A DNA stretch of 64,000 bases, from NCBI GenBank assembly GCA_947632025.1, contig CANRNN010000001.1, forward strand, positions 124,001 to 188,000, in the 5' to 3' direction. This document shows, piece after piece, positions 17,463 to 25,376 of this stretch. A program made the translations under genes and the position numbers. The notes under the pieces are model-generated. The model did not search any database. It saw nothing but the letters and a program-made list of their open reading frames with translations, and was not told where the DNA came from. Position 1 is the stretch's first letter, and every line of letters starts with the position of its first letter. This stretch comes from an uncultured Clostridia bacterium. Its GTDB lineage: Bacteria > Bacillota > Clostridia > Oscillospirales > Ruminococcaceae.

Positions 17463-19775
17463 ATGAGAGAAAGCCAAAATTTTAAGGGACTTTCAGACGA
17501 GGAAGTACAAGAACGCATTGAAAAAGGACTTTCAAACGCGGATTTTGAGGTAAAAACCTCAAGTGTGCCTAAAATTCTTTCGGAACATATCTTTACATTT
17601 TTTAACATTCTGAATCTTATCCTTGCACTTTTGGTGATTTTTGTCGGGAGCTACCGCAATGCTCTGTTTCTCGGTGTCGCGGTTTGCAGTACTCTTATCG
17701 GGATCTTTCAGAGCCTGAGAGCAAAGATCACGCTGGACAAGCTTTCTATCATTTCCGAGCCGAAGGCAAAGGTTATCCGAAACGGCACGGAACTCTCAAT
17801 CCCCATCGCCCAGATCGTTGCCGACGATATAATGGTTTTATCACACGGAGCGCAGGTCTGTGCGGACGCTGTTGTTCTTGACGGAGAATGCGAAGCCGAC
17901 GAAAGTCTTATCACGGGCGAAAGCGATCCGATCGAAAAATCCGAGGGAGCGGAACTGTATTCGGGAAGCTTTATAGTTTCGGGAAAAGTACTTGCAAGGG
18001 TCACGCGTGTTGGAAAGGAATCATTCTCCGGAAAACTGACAAGCGGTGCGAAATTTCTCAAAAAGACACATTCGGAAATTTTAAGCTCCGTAAACAAAAT
18101 AATCCGTATCGTATCGGCGATAATTATTCCCGTCGGTATCTTTCTTTTCGTGAAATCAAGATTTTTCCTTAATGATACGCTTGAAGATTCCGTTACGGGG
18201 ACTGTCGCGGTGCTTATCGGAATGATACCCGAAGGGTTGGTGCTGCTTACAGGAGTGGCTCTGGCGGTAAGCGCCGTGCGGCTCTCAAAGAAAAAAATAC
18301 TCTGCCGCGATCTGGGCTGTGTGGAATCTCTCGCGAGAGTAGATGTCCTTTGTCTGGACAAAACAGGAACACTTACCGAGGGAAAAATCGCTGTTTCCGA
18401 TATCGAAACAGTTGATAAAAATTATGAAGTCGAAAAAGCACTTTCGGCTTTTTCGGAAGCTTTTTCCGAAAAAAATGCGACACTTTGTGCCATTTCAGAT
18501 AATTTTCCCGAAAAAGAACATATCCAAGCCGAAAAGACCGTTGCGTTCTCCTCGGCGAGAAAATGGAGTCTGGCGCGGTTTCGGGAATTCGGAACACTTG
18601 TTCTGGGCGCTCCCGAAATGCTTCCGCTGGACAATTTTCCCGATGTAAAGACACGCTGCTCGGAGCTTTCAGAGCAGGGACTGCGAACGCTTGTTTTCGC
18701 GAGGTCCGAAGATCCCTCTGACGGAGAACTTCCCGAAGGACTTAAGCCTTTGGCAATAATTTCACTTTCCGATAAAATACGGACAACAGCGCCCGAAACG
18801 CTACGATATTTCCGTGAACAGGGCGTTTCTGTCAGAATAATTTCGGGCGACAGCGCCAAAACAGCCGCGTATATCGCACACCTTGCAGGGCTTGACGGAG
18901 AAGCCGTCGATATGAGCGGCATTTCCGACGAGAAGATCCCTGAAATTGCTGAAAAGTACACTATTTTCGGACGAACCACACCGGAGCAAAAAATGCTCCT
19001 TATCCGCGCTCTCAATGCTTCCGGACACAAAACAGCTATGGTGGGCGACGGAGTAAACGATGTTCTCGCTTTGCGCGAGGCGAACTGCTCTGCGACTGTA
19101 CAATCGGGCTCGGACGCTGCAAGAGCAGTATCACAGCTGGTCATGACAGACAATGAATTTTCATCAATGCCTACAGCGGTCGCTGAAGGTCGGCGCTGTA
19201 TAGGCAATATCCGGCGTTCAGCCGCGCTTTTCCTCACAAAAACCACCTACTCGTTCCTTATGGCAGCGCTGTGTCTGTTTTTGCCGTGGAGCTATCCGCT
19301 TGAACCTATCCAGATGACGCTTATCGGAGCGTTCGCTATCGGTATACCGTCATTCGTTCTGGCTCTTGAACCGAACAACGAGAGAGTACGCACAGACTTT
19401 CTGAAAAGTGTTTTTGCAAAGTCCGCGCCGGCGGGCATCTCGACGGCATTGGGCTGTCTTGCAGTAATGATAGTCGGCGCTGATTCGGGCGCTTCTGAAG
19501 ATATCATTTCCACAATGTCGGTAATTGTCACAACAGCGGGCTTTTTCGGCTCTCTCGGCGAGGTATGCGCTCCGTTCGATCTTAAAAGAGGAATATTGTA
19601 TTTCGCTCTTATCGGAGCTTTCTTGCTTACCGCTGTCGGATTCAAAGGCATTTTCGCTCTTTCGGACAGTCTGAGTGTGAAATTCGGCTTGACTACAGTT
19701 CTGACATCTGTGGGAATTATTCTCATTCAGAGATTTATTTACGCAGTTTTGAATAAAAAATTTAAGAATACTTGA
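17463..19775 (+). CDS. P-type cation-transporting ATPase (CtpE/Exp7-like)
   Basis: 770-residue membrane ATPase. Visible motifs: TGES (151-154, actuator domain), the phosphorylation site DKTGTLTEG with Asp299, PEGL in the fourth membrane helix (ion pathway), and GDGVNDV (528-534). About ten membrane helices: pairs near residues 35-75 and 215-275, and six in the last 220 residues. The absence of N-terminal CxxC metal-binding domains and of CPx in helix 4 argues against a heavy-metal pump. PEGL in helix 4 is shared with calcium- and magnesium-type pumps, and the overall layout resembles mycobacterial CtpE and pneumococcal Exp7, linked to calcium. The ion is inferred, not shown. Confidence 0.85.
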   Translation: MRESQNFKGLSDEEVQERIEKGLSNADFEVKTSSVPKILSEHIFTFFNILNLILALLVIFVGSYRNALFLGVAVCSTLIGIFQSLRAKITLDKLSIISEPKAKVIRNGTELSIPIAQIVADDIMVLSHGAQVCADAVVLDGECEADESLITGESDPIEKSEGAELYSGSFIVSGKVLARVTRVGKESFSGKLTSGAKFLKKTHSEILSSVNKIIRIVSAIIIPVGIFLFVKSRFFLNDTLEDSVTGTVAVLIGMIPEGLVLLTGVALAVSAVRLSKKKILCRDLGCVESLARVDVLCLDKTGTLTEGKIAVSDIETVDKNYEVEKALSAFSEAFSEKNATLCAISDNFPEKEHIQAEKTVAFSSARKWSLARFREFGTLVLGAPEMLPLDNFPDVKTRCSELSEQGLRTLVFARSEDPSDGELPEGLKPLAIISLSDKIRTTAPETLRYFREQGVSVRIISGDSAKTAAYIAHLAGLDGEAVDMSGISDEKIPEIAEKYTIFGRTTPEQKMLLIRALNASGHKTAMVGDGVNDVLALREANCSATVQSGSDAARAVSQLVMTDNEFSSMPTAVAEGRRCIGNIRRSAALFLTKTTYSFLMAALCLFLPWSYPLEPIQMTLIGAFAIGIPSFVLALEPNNERVRTDFLKSVFAKSAPAGISTALGCLAVMIVGADSGASEDIISTMSVIVTTAGFFGSLGEVCAPFDLKRGILYFALIGAFLLTAVGFKGIFALSDSLSVKFGLTTVLTSVGIILIQRFIYAVLNKKFKNT

Positions 19776-19831
19776 AAATTATAGCTAATTGTGATATAAT
19801 TAAAGAAGATAAATTTAACTGCGGTGATAGA

Positions 19832-20848
19832 ATGAACTTTACTTTGAATATAGGCGAATGGAACAATGTTTTCGCCGTTCCCGCAAGCGTTGTGGATTCT
19901 TATATAAAACTTGCGGGCGGAAATTCGCTGAAACTTTTGCTGTTTTTGCTCAGGCACGGCGGAGAAACATTTTCCGCCGATTATCTGAAACAGGCGCTCG
20001 GCTTCCTCGAAAAGGGCGAGCTTGAGGACGCAGCGCTTTTCTGGGTGCAGCGCGGAATAATACGCTATGATAAAGACGACGAGGAGCTGCTCGTTCCCGC
20101 CAAAGAAAAAAACACCGTCCGCAATCCTGTACGCAAAACGGAAAAATCTGAACAGCTGACCCTTGACGACATCGAAAAAGCAACCGTCAAACCCGCTGCC
20201 TCCGGAATCGTGAAAATTGCCCCGACCTCGGTTTCTTCTGGTGAAATAGCAAGGCGTATAAACGAGGACAAAAAAATCGAATATTTATTCAGGCAAGCAG
20301 AGATCCTCAACGGCAAGCCGCTTTTGCAGCGTGAAAACCAGACCGTCATTGCGCTTGTTGACCACTTCGGACTTCCGGCAGAGGTCGCTTTGCTGCTGCT
20401 GAAATTCTGCTATAACGCAAATAAGACTTCCCCCGGCTACATAACTGCCGTAGCGCAGGATTGGAGCGACAACGAGATAAAAACAATAGAGCTTGCGGAT
20501 TCAAAGATTCGTTCTCTCGAAAAAATGAACGCTCTTGAAAAACGCATCTGTGAAGCTCTCGAATTAAAAACAGCTCTTACAAAAAAACAGCGTGAATTCC
20601 TCAAAAAATGGTCGGAGGAATGGAGTTTTTCGGAGGAAATGATAATTCTCGCCATAACAAAAACGATCGACCAGATAGGTCAGTGGAAAGTCCCGTACAC
20701 AGACAAGATACTCGAAAACTGGAAGGCGGACGATGTTTTCACTCCCGAAGCCGCAGAATCCGACGGTAAAACCACTGTGTCCAAAACGGAGTCGTCGTTT
20801 GACCCGAATGATATAATGGCTCAGATAATGAAGAAAAACTATAGCTGA
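19832..20848 (+). CDS. dnaD: DnaD-domain primosome protein
   Basis: 338 residues from the ATG at 19832; the longer frame from 19772 has no ribosome site. The N-terminal winged-helix-like part (LLLFLLRHGGETFSADYLKQALG) and the C-terminal DnaB_2/DnaD-like domain (about residues 180-310) are visible, with repeated helices containing LLKFCYNANKTSPGYITAVAQDW. DnaD-type proteins remodel DNA during replication initiation or restart and help load helicase. The next gene, 13 bases downstream, is a helicase-loader ATPase, matching the usual clostridial pairing. Confidence 0.82.
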   Translation: MNFTLNIGEWNNVFAVPASVVDSYIKLAGGNSLKLLLFLLRHGGETFSADYLKQALGFLEKGELEDAALFWVQRGIIRYDKDDEELLVPAKEKNTVRNPVRKTEKSEQLTLDDIEKATVKPAASGIVKIAPTSVSSGEIARRINEDKKIEYLFRQAEILNGKPLLQRENQTVIALVDHFGLPAEVALLLLKFCYNANKTSPGYITAVAQDWSDNEIKTIELADSKIRSLEKMNALEKRICEALELKTALTKKQREFLKKWSEEWSFSEEMIILAITKTIDQIGQWKVPYTDKILENWKADDVFTPEAAESDGKTTVSKTESSFDPNDIMAQIMKKNYS

Positions 20849-20861
20849 CAGGAGGTTTGTT

Positions 20862-21845
20862 ATGGCATTCAGTAAGAAATATTACGAAACAGCGCAGAAA
20901 ATTCTAAGTGCGCGAAGAATAGAAAACAGACAAACAGAAAATGCCCACCGCGCTGAAATACACGAGAAGATACCTGAATACAGCGAGCTTGAATGTCGTC
21001 TTTCGGAAAATATGTCAGAAATAATCTCAGATGTCATTGAAAAAAAGCCTGACAGTCAAGCGGTCATTCAAGAAATCATCAAGCAAAATCTTGATACGCA
21101 GTGCGAAATGCGCAGGCTGCTGAGGTCTAACGGCTACAGCGAAGATTACCTTGACCCTGTTTTTACCTGCAAAAAATGCAAGGACACAGGCTCATTTGAG
21201 GGGAAATGGTGTGACTGTTTTAACAGGATTCTTTACAGGATAGCTGCCGAAGAACTGAACGCCCGCTCCCCTCTCAGACTTTGCTCTTTCGACACATTCA
21301 GTCTTGAATATTATTCCGATAAAAAAGACCCAAGCTCCGGAAAATCCTCAAAGGAATTAATGTCGAGAAATTTGGAATACTGTAAGGAATTTGCCGAAAA
21401 TTTCAGCAAGCAGAAAATGGGGATACTTATGCTCGGACCTACGGGGCTTGGAAAAACTCATCTATCCCTTTCAATAGCCGACGAACTTATCAAAAAAGGT
21501 GTATGTGTGGTCTACGGCTCGGTTCCCGAACTTTTGAGGACTCTTGACAAAGAGCAATTCGGAAAATCAAACGGCGACACTATGCAGCTTCTCACGGAAT
21601 GTGATCTGCTGATACTTGACGATCTGGGCTCGGAATCAGCAAAAAATGACAGATACGTTTCATATCTTTACGAGTGCATAAACGCCCGTCAGAACCGTAT
21701 GCTCCCGATTATTATAAATTCCAATCTCAACCAAACGGAGATACAAAACAGGTATCAGGACAGGCTGTGGTCAAGACTTTTCAGTATGAAAGTACTTATT
21801 TTCAGCGGCGACGACAACCGCCTCAAGATAGCTATGAAAAATTAA
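20862..21845 (+). CDS. dnaC: DnaC/DnaI-like helicase loader ATPase
   Basis: 327 residues, preceded by AGGAGG. The N-terminal half has a zinc-binding-type Cys cluster (TCKKCKDTG followed by WCDCF). The AAA+ domain has Walker A GPTGLGKTH (about 192-200), Walker B DLLILDDLG and an Arg-rich C-terminal block (RYQDRLWSRLF). This matches DnaI of Bacillus, which loads the replicative helicase together with DnaB/DnaD proteins. IstB of transposons is similar, but the partner here is dnaD and there is no transposase. Confidence 0.88.
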   Translation: MAFSKKYYETAQKILSARRIENRQTENAHRAEIHEKIPEYSELECRLSENMSEIISDVIEKKPDSQAVIQEIIKQNLDTQCEMRRLLRSNGYSEDYLDPVFTCKKCKDTGSFEGKWCDCFNRILYRIAAEELNARSPLRLCSFDTFSLEYYSDKKDPSSGKSSKELMSRNLEYCKEFAENFSKQKMGILMLGPTGLGKTHLSLSIADELIKKGVCVVYGSVPELLRTLDKEQFGKSNGDTMQLLTECDLLILDDLGSESAKNDRYVSYLYECINARQNRMLPIIINSNLNQTEIQNRYQDRLWSRLFSMKVLIFSGDDNRLKIAMKN

Positions 21846-21869
21846 ATTTTATTTACGGAGGGAAAAATT

Positions 21870-22955
21870 ATGGCAAAACTTAAAATCGGTATGCTCACAA
21901 GCGGCGGCGACTGCCCCGGACTTAATGCGACTATACGGGGAGTGGCAAAGGCGACCTATGAAACTTTCGGTACTGATAACGTTGATATAATCGGTATCCA
22001 TGACGGGTATCACGGACTTATACATGGCGTTTACAAGGAAATGTCACCGCACGATTTTTCGGGAATCCTTACCACAGGCGGCACTATTCTCGGCACAAAG
22101 CGCACTCCTTTTAAGATGATGCAGATAATTGAGGACGACAACGTCGACAAGGTCAAGGAAATGAAGCAGACATATAAAGATCTGAAACTTGATTGTCTGT
22201 TCACTCTGGGCGGAAACGGTACTCATAAAACCGCAAATATGCTTTCCGAAGAGGGACTGAACGTTATCGGACTTCCGAAAACAATTGATAATGATATTTT
22301 CGGAACAGACGTGACATTCGGATTTCATAGTGCCGTAGATATAGGAACGGAGGTCATTGACCGTATCCATACCACCGCAAACTCCCATAGCAGAATTATG
22401 GTTATCGAAATTATGGGAAACAAGGCGGGTTGGCTGACGCTTTACAGCGGACTTGCCGGAGGTGCAGATATTATCCTTATTCCCGAAATCCCGTTTGATA
22501 TAGATAAAGTCGCTAAAGCTTGCCAGAAGCGAGCAGATTCGGGAAAGGACTTCTCCATTCTCGCAGTCGCTGAGGGCGCTTACGACGTTGAGGAAGCAAA
22601 ACTTAAGAAAAAAGAACGTGCCAAGGCTCGTGCTGAACGCGGTGAAACCACCGCTACGGCAAGGATAGCCCGCATTATCGGTGAAAAAACAGGTCTTGAA
22701 ACCAGAACGGTCGTCCCAGGACATATTCTCCGCGGAGGCTCTCCGTCGGCTTATGACAGAATTCTTGCAACGCAGTTCGGCGCACACGCAGCATATCTTC
22801 TTAAGCACGAGAAATTCGGCTACACTGTCGCTATGAAAGACGGAAGGATAACCGAAAATCCTCTTGGCGACGTTGCCATGAAAACAAAATTCGTAGAGGA
22901 AGATAATCAGATGGTAAAAACCGCCAGAGATATCGGCGTATCTTTTGGTGACTGA
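21870..22955 (+). CDS. pfkA: 6-phosphofructokinase with mixed ATP/PPi signature
   Basis: 361 residues, AGGG ribosome site upstream. Phosphorylates fructose 6-phosphate in glycolysis. Motifs: N-terminal GMLTSGGDCPGLNA, GGTILGTKR (70-78), GGNGTHKTA (114-122), PKTIDND (136-142) with the catalytic Asp, and MGNKAGW. The residue matching E. coli Gly104 is Gly117 (ATP-type), but that matching Gly124 is Lys137 (PPi-type or actinomycete ATP-type), and the Asp of the usual GGDG is Asn116. The phosphate donor is therefore uncertain. It follows the helicase loader by 24 bases on the same strand. Confidence 0.9.
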   Translation: MAKLKIGMLTSGGDCPGLNATIRGVAKATYETFGTDNVDIIGIHDGYHGLIHGVYKEMSPHDFSGILTTGGTILGTKRTPFKMMQIIEDDNVDKVKEMKQTYKDLKLDCLFTLGGNGTHKTANMLSEEGLNVIGLPKTIDNDIFGTDVTFGFHSAVDIGTEVIDRIHTTANSHSRIMVIEIMGNKAGWLTLYSGLAGGADIILIPEIPFDIDKVAKACQKRADSGKDFSILAVAEGAYDVEEAKLKKKERAKARAERGETTATARIARIIGEKTGLETRTVVPGHILRGGSPSAYDRILATQFGAHAAYLLKHEKFGYTVAMKDGRITENPLGDVAMKTKFVEEDNQMVKTARDIGVSFGD

Positions 22956-23027
22956 CAGCATATAATAACTTCAGGCGTTTACATTAACCGCTACTTTTAA
23001 GTTTATCCGCAAATTTCATGTTCAGAT

Positions 23028-23058
23028 AATACGTCCCGCATTATGTGCGGAACGTATT
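23028..23058 (+). terminator. Hairpin after pfkA (putative terminator)
   Basis: Stem of 13 pairs with one mismatch (AATACGTcCCGCA / TGCGGaACGTATT) and a 5-base loop, 70 bases after the pfkA stop. The following T-content is loose (ATATTTTATTGTTTT), so it is a moderate-quality terminator. Confidence 0.5.
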
Positions 23059-23122
23059 AAAGAACATATTTTATTGTTTTGTGAATTTTCTCTCGGTTTG
23101 ATAAAAAAATTTGAAAAAGCAC

Positions 23123-23151
23123 TTGACAAACGCTTGGAAATATGGTATAAT
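23123..23151 (+). promoter_or_regulatory. Promoter of tRNA-fMet
   Basis: Perfect TTGACA (23123-23128), 17-base spacer, TATAAT (23146-23151). It lies 33 bases before the tRNA. The sequence around it (acTTGACAAACG.TTG) is closely similar to the tRNA-Lys promoter at 58578. Confidence 0.85.
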
Positions 23152-23184
23152 ATTTTTTGTTGGGGTGTTAAAGCTCCGGAATAT

Positions 23185-23261
<77 letters not shown>

Positions 23262-23285
23262 GCCGGTGTGACCGGCAGCAAGTTC

Positions 23286-23307
23286 GTCTCACAGGTTACT
23301 GTGAGAC
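23286..23307 (+). terminator. Terminator of tRNA-fMet
   Basis: Perfect 9-bp stem GTCTCACAG / CTGTGAGAC with loop GTTA, followed by ATTTTTGTTTTCT. Confidence 0.85.
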
Positions 23308-23339
23308 ATTTTTGTTTTCTCTCGACTTCGGGGAAATCT

Positions 23340-23475
23340 TTTTGTAAAGGTTAGAAGGCAGGGCAATGCCCTACACCGGTTCCCAGTAAGACGCTGCTCT
23401 CACTAGGATGCTTTTTTGTATGGATATTATGTAAATCCTTGCCCATTATGCCCCGCACTAAGTGCGGGGCATTTT
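23340..23475 (+). ncRNA. Possible structured RNA ending in a strong terminator
   Basis: No reading frame of note fits this gap. On the plus strand there is GGGC-AAT-GCCC (near 23362), then AGTAAGA paired with TCTCACT (one mismatch, about 23384-23403), a T6 run at 23412-23417, and finally a strong hairpin at 23448-23472 (ATGCCCCGCA / TGCGGGGCAT) followed by ATTTTC. I do not recognise an Rfam family. It could be a small RNA, or simply consecutive terminators behind tRNA-fMet. Confidence 0.3.
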
Positions 23476-23504
23476 CATATTACGAGAGAATATTGCAGAT
23501 AATT

Positions 23505-24551
23505 TTATATATTCCTTCCGGCTTCTTGATCTCTGACCAATTCTTTAGGGGATTTATACATTCTTAATTCAAACTCCGCGCCGGAACGGTCTTTCCGGTT
23601 CCTCACAACAAGTGAGCCGTTTTGCGATGCAGCAATTTTCCTCGCAAAAGCAAGTCCTATGCCGTAACCCTTTCCGGAAAGGTCCGAGCCGCGGTAATAT
23701 CTCTCGAAGATCTTGGAAATTTCTTCGTCGGAGATACCTGTGCCTGTGTCAGTTATCACAATATCCGTAAAAATGCCGTTTTCATATGCAGAAACGGTCA
23801 CTTCTCCCCCGCTCTGAGAATGTTCAAGGCAATTTTTGAAGATATTGACGAGTGCTTCGCTCAAATACTGTTTATCCGCAAAAATGTGAATATTCTCATT
23901 GATTTCGGTTTTAAGCGTGATGTCTTTCAGCTCAAATGAAATGGAAAGCGGCTCGAACGAATCCCTGACAAGCTCAGACACAAAAATATTTTCCGGCTTG
24001 AATTTCACTGCGTCCGCCTCCAAACGTGACAGTCCGAGCATCGTGTCGATAAGCCATGACATTCGTGATAAAAGGCTCATCATCTCGCGGACGTGTTCGG
24101 AGCGTTCCTCTGCGGGGAGTTTAGGTTCTCTAAGCATTCCGAGAATAACAAGCATAGTGGTAAGCGGCGTTCGCAGCTGATGGGAAATATCTTCAAGCGA
24201 CTCTTTGAGGAATACTTTCTCTCTTCGCAGCGCCGAATTCTGCTCCCGAAGCCTTACCGTCATCTTCTGTATCTCGGAGGAAAGAATGCTCAGTTCTCCC
24301 TCTTGAAAGGATTCAAGATTTATCTTCTCTGCGCCGTGAAGAAGCTTGTCTATCTCGTCGCAGAAACCCGAAATCGTATTTTGTCTTTTCGCCAGAAAAA
24401 GACACTGTACCGCTAACGAAGCCGTAAAAACAATCGCAAGGACAACAGCACATATGCGGTCGAGCGATATGCAGACCGCAATTCCGACCACTTCGAGAAT
24501 TATCTGAACGATTATTGAAATTTTAAGTTCGGGGCTTCTGAAAATATTCAT
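23505..24551 (-). CDS. Intramembrane-sensing histidine kinase (BceS-like)
   Basis: 348 residues. Two membrane helices (about 10-30 and 35-54) are separated by only a few residues, so there is almost no extracellular sensor. That is the layout of intramembrane-sensing kinases that work with antimicrobial-peptide ABC transporters. A HAMP-like linker follows, then the H-box DISHQLRTPLTT with His124, the N-box (NIFKNCLEH), and ATP-binding G boxes (DTGTGIS, GYGIGLAFA). Its ATG overlaps the stop of the response regulator. The divergent ABC transporter is the likely sensory partner and target. Confidence 0.88.
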   Translation of the reverse strand: MNIFRSPELKISIIVQIILEVVGIAVCISLDRICAVVLAIVFTASLAVQCLFLAKRQNTISGFCDEIDKLLHGAEKINLESFQEGELSILSSEIQKMTVRLREQNSALRREKVFLKESLEDISHQLRTPLTTMLVILGMLREPKLPAEERSEHVREMMSLLSRMSWLIDTMLGLSRLEADAVKFKPENIFVSELVRDSFEPLSISFELKDITLKTEINENIHIFADKQYLSEALVNIFKNCLEHSQSGGEVTVSAYENGIFTDIVITDTGTGISDEEISKIFERYYRGSDLSGKGYGIGLAFARKIAASQNGSLVVRNRKDRSGAEFELRMYKSPKELVRDQEAGRNI

Positions 24552-25225
24552 TCGTCCACCGCCTTATAACCCAGTCCCCTGACGGTCCGCAGTATTGTCG
24601 GATTTGCGGGGTCGTCCTCTATTTTGTCACGCAAACGCTTCATATACACGTTGAGAGTGCTGTCACCGACAAACTCTCCGGAAAGCGTCCACAGCTCGTC
24701 TGCTATTCTTTCACGAGAGAGTAATATCCCCTTGTTCGTAAAAAACAGCATCAGCAAGCGATATTCAAGTGCCGAGAGAAATATCTCGTCATCTTTTTTG
24801 AATACCGCTCCCCTTGCGGTATCTATTGTAATATTTCCGCACCGTAAAAAAGTCTGTGCGGAATTTGTGTATTTTCGTAAGGCGTTTTTTATTCTGGCAG
24901 AAAGCTCTCTCGGACGGAACGGTTTTCCGATATAATCGTCCGCTCCGACCTCAAAGCCCGCGACGGTACAATTTTCATCGGCGGAGGCAGTCAGAAAAAT
25001 CACCGGAATGTCATATTCTGATTTAATTTTTGAACACATAGCCAGCCCGTTTCCGTCTTTCAAGGAAATATCAAGCACTATGCAGTCAAAACGCTCCCGC
25101 TCCAGAAAATTCATACCGTCCGTTTGTCCTGCAGCGTGAGTTACGCTGTAGCCCTCCCCCGAAAGAAATTTAGCAAGATTCCGAGCCAGATCATCATCGT
25201 CCTCCACCAGCAAAATACTTCGCAT
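24548..25225 (-). CDS. OmpR-family response regulator (BceR-like)
   Basis: 225 residues from the ATG at 25225, which has AGAGG eight bases upstream; an in-frame GTG at 25234 overlaps that site and is less likely. The receiver domain has the acidic pocket EDDDD (8-12), phospho-acceptor Asp52 (VLDISLKDG) and the conserved Lys in GKPFRPRELSARI. The C-terminal winged helix (about 130-225) ends in the typical TVRGLGYKA. It should activate the adjacent transporter operon through the palindrome at 25291. Confidence 0.9.
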   Translation of the reverse strand: MRSILLVEDDDDLARNLAKFLSGEGYSVTHAAGQTDGMNFLERERFDCIVLDISLKDGNGLAMCSKIKSEYDIPVIFLTASADENCTVAGFEVGADDYIGKPFRPRELSARIKNALRKYTNSAQTFLRCGNITIDTARGAVFKKDDEIFLSALEYRLLMLFFTNKGILLSRERIADELWTLSGEFVGDSTLNVYMKRLRDKIEDDPANPTILRTVRGLGYKAVDE

Positions 25226-25246
25226 AACGTTCACCTCTCTACTTTA

Positions 25247-25275
25247 ATTATAACAGATTTTTAAGAATCCCGCAA
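25247..25275 (-). promoter_or_regulatory. Promoter of the two-component system genes
   Basis: On the minus strand TTGCGG (25275-25270), a 17-base spacer and TATAAT (25252-25247). The leader is short, about 15-20 bases to the ATG at 25225. Confidence 0.55.
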
Positions 25276-25290
25276 GAATTTTTTGAAATA

Positions 25291-25343
25291 TTACAAAATT
25301 GTAACGAAAATGAAACGGAATAGTTATAAAACGGTGTTATAAT
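25291..25343 (+). promoter_or_regulatory. BceR-type operator and -10 box of the ABC transporter promoter
   Basis: TTACAAAATTGTAA at 25291-25304 is a perfect palindrome matching the known BceR-like pattern TNACA-N4-TGTNA. The -10 TATAAT is at 25338-25343. The position 17 bases before it carries ACGGAA, which is not a -35 box, as expected for a promoter that needs an activator. AAGGAGG precedes the ATG at 25377. Confidence 0.65.
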
Positions 25344-25376
25344 TAAAATATAAAACGAAGTCAAGGAGGAATATTC

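Noticed and set aside
20862-21845. IstB-type transposition helper
   Set aside because: The ATPase is related, but it is paired with dnaD and has the zinc-type Cys cluster of helicase loaders; no transposase or inverted repeats flank it.
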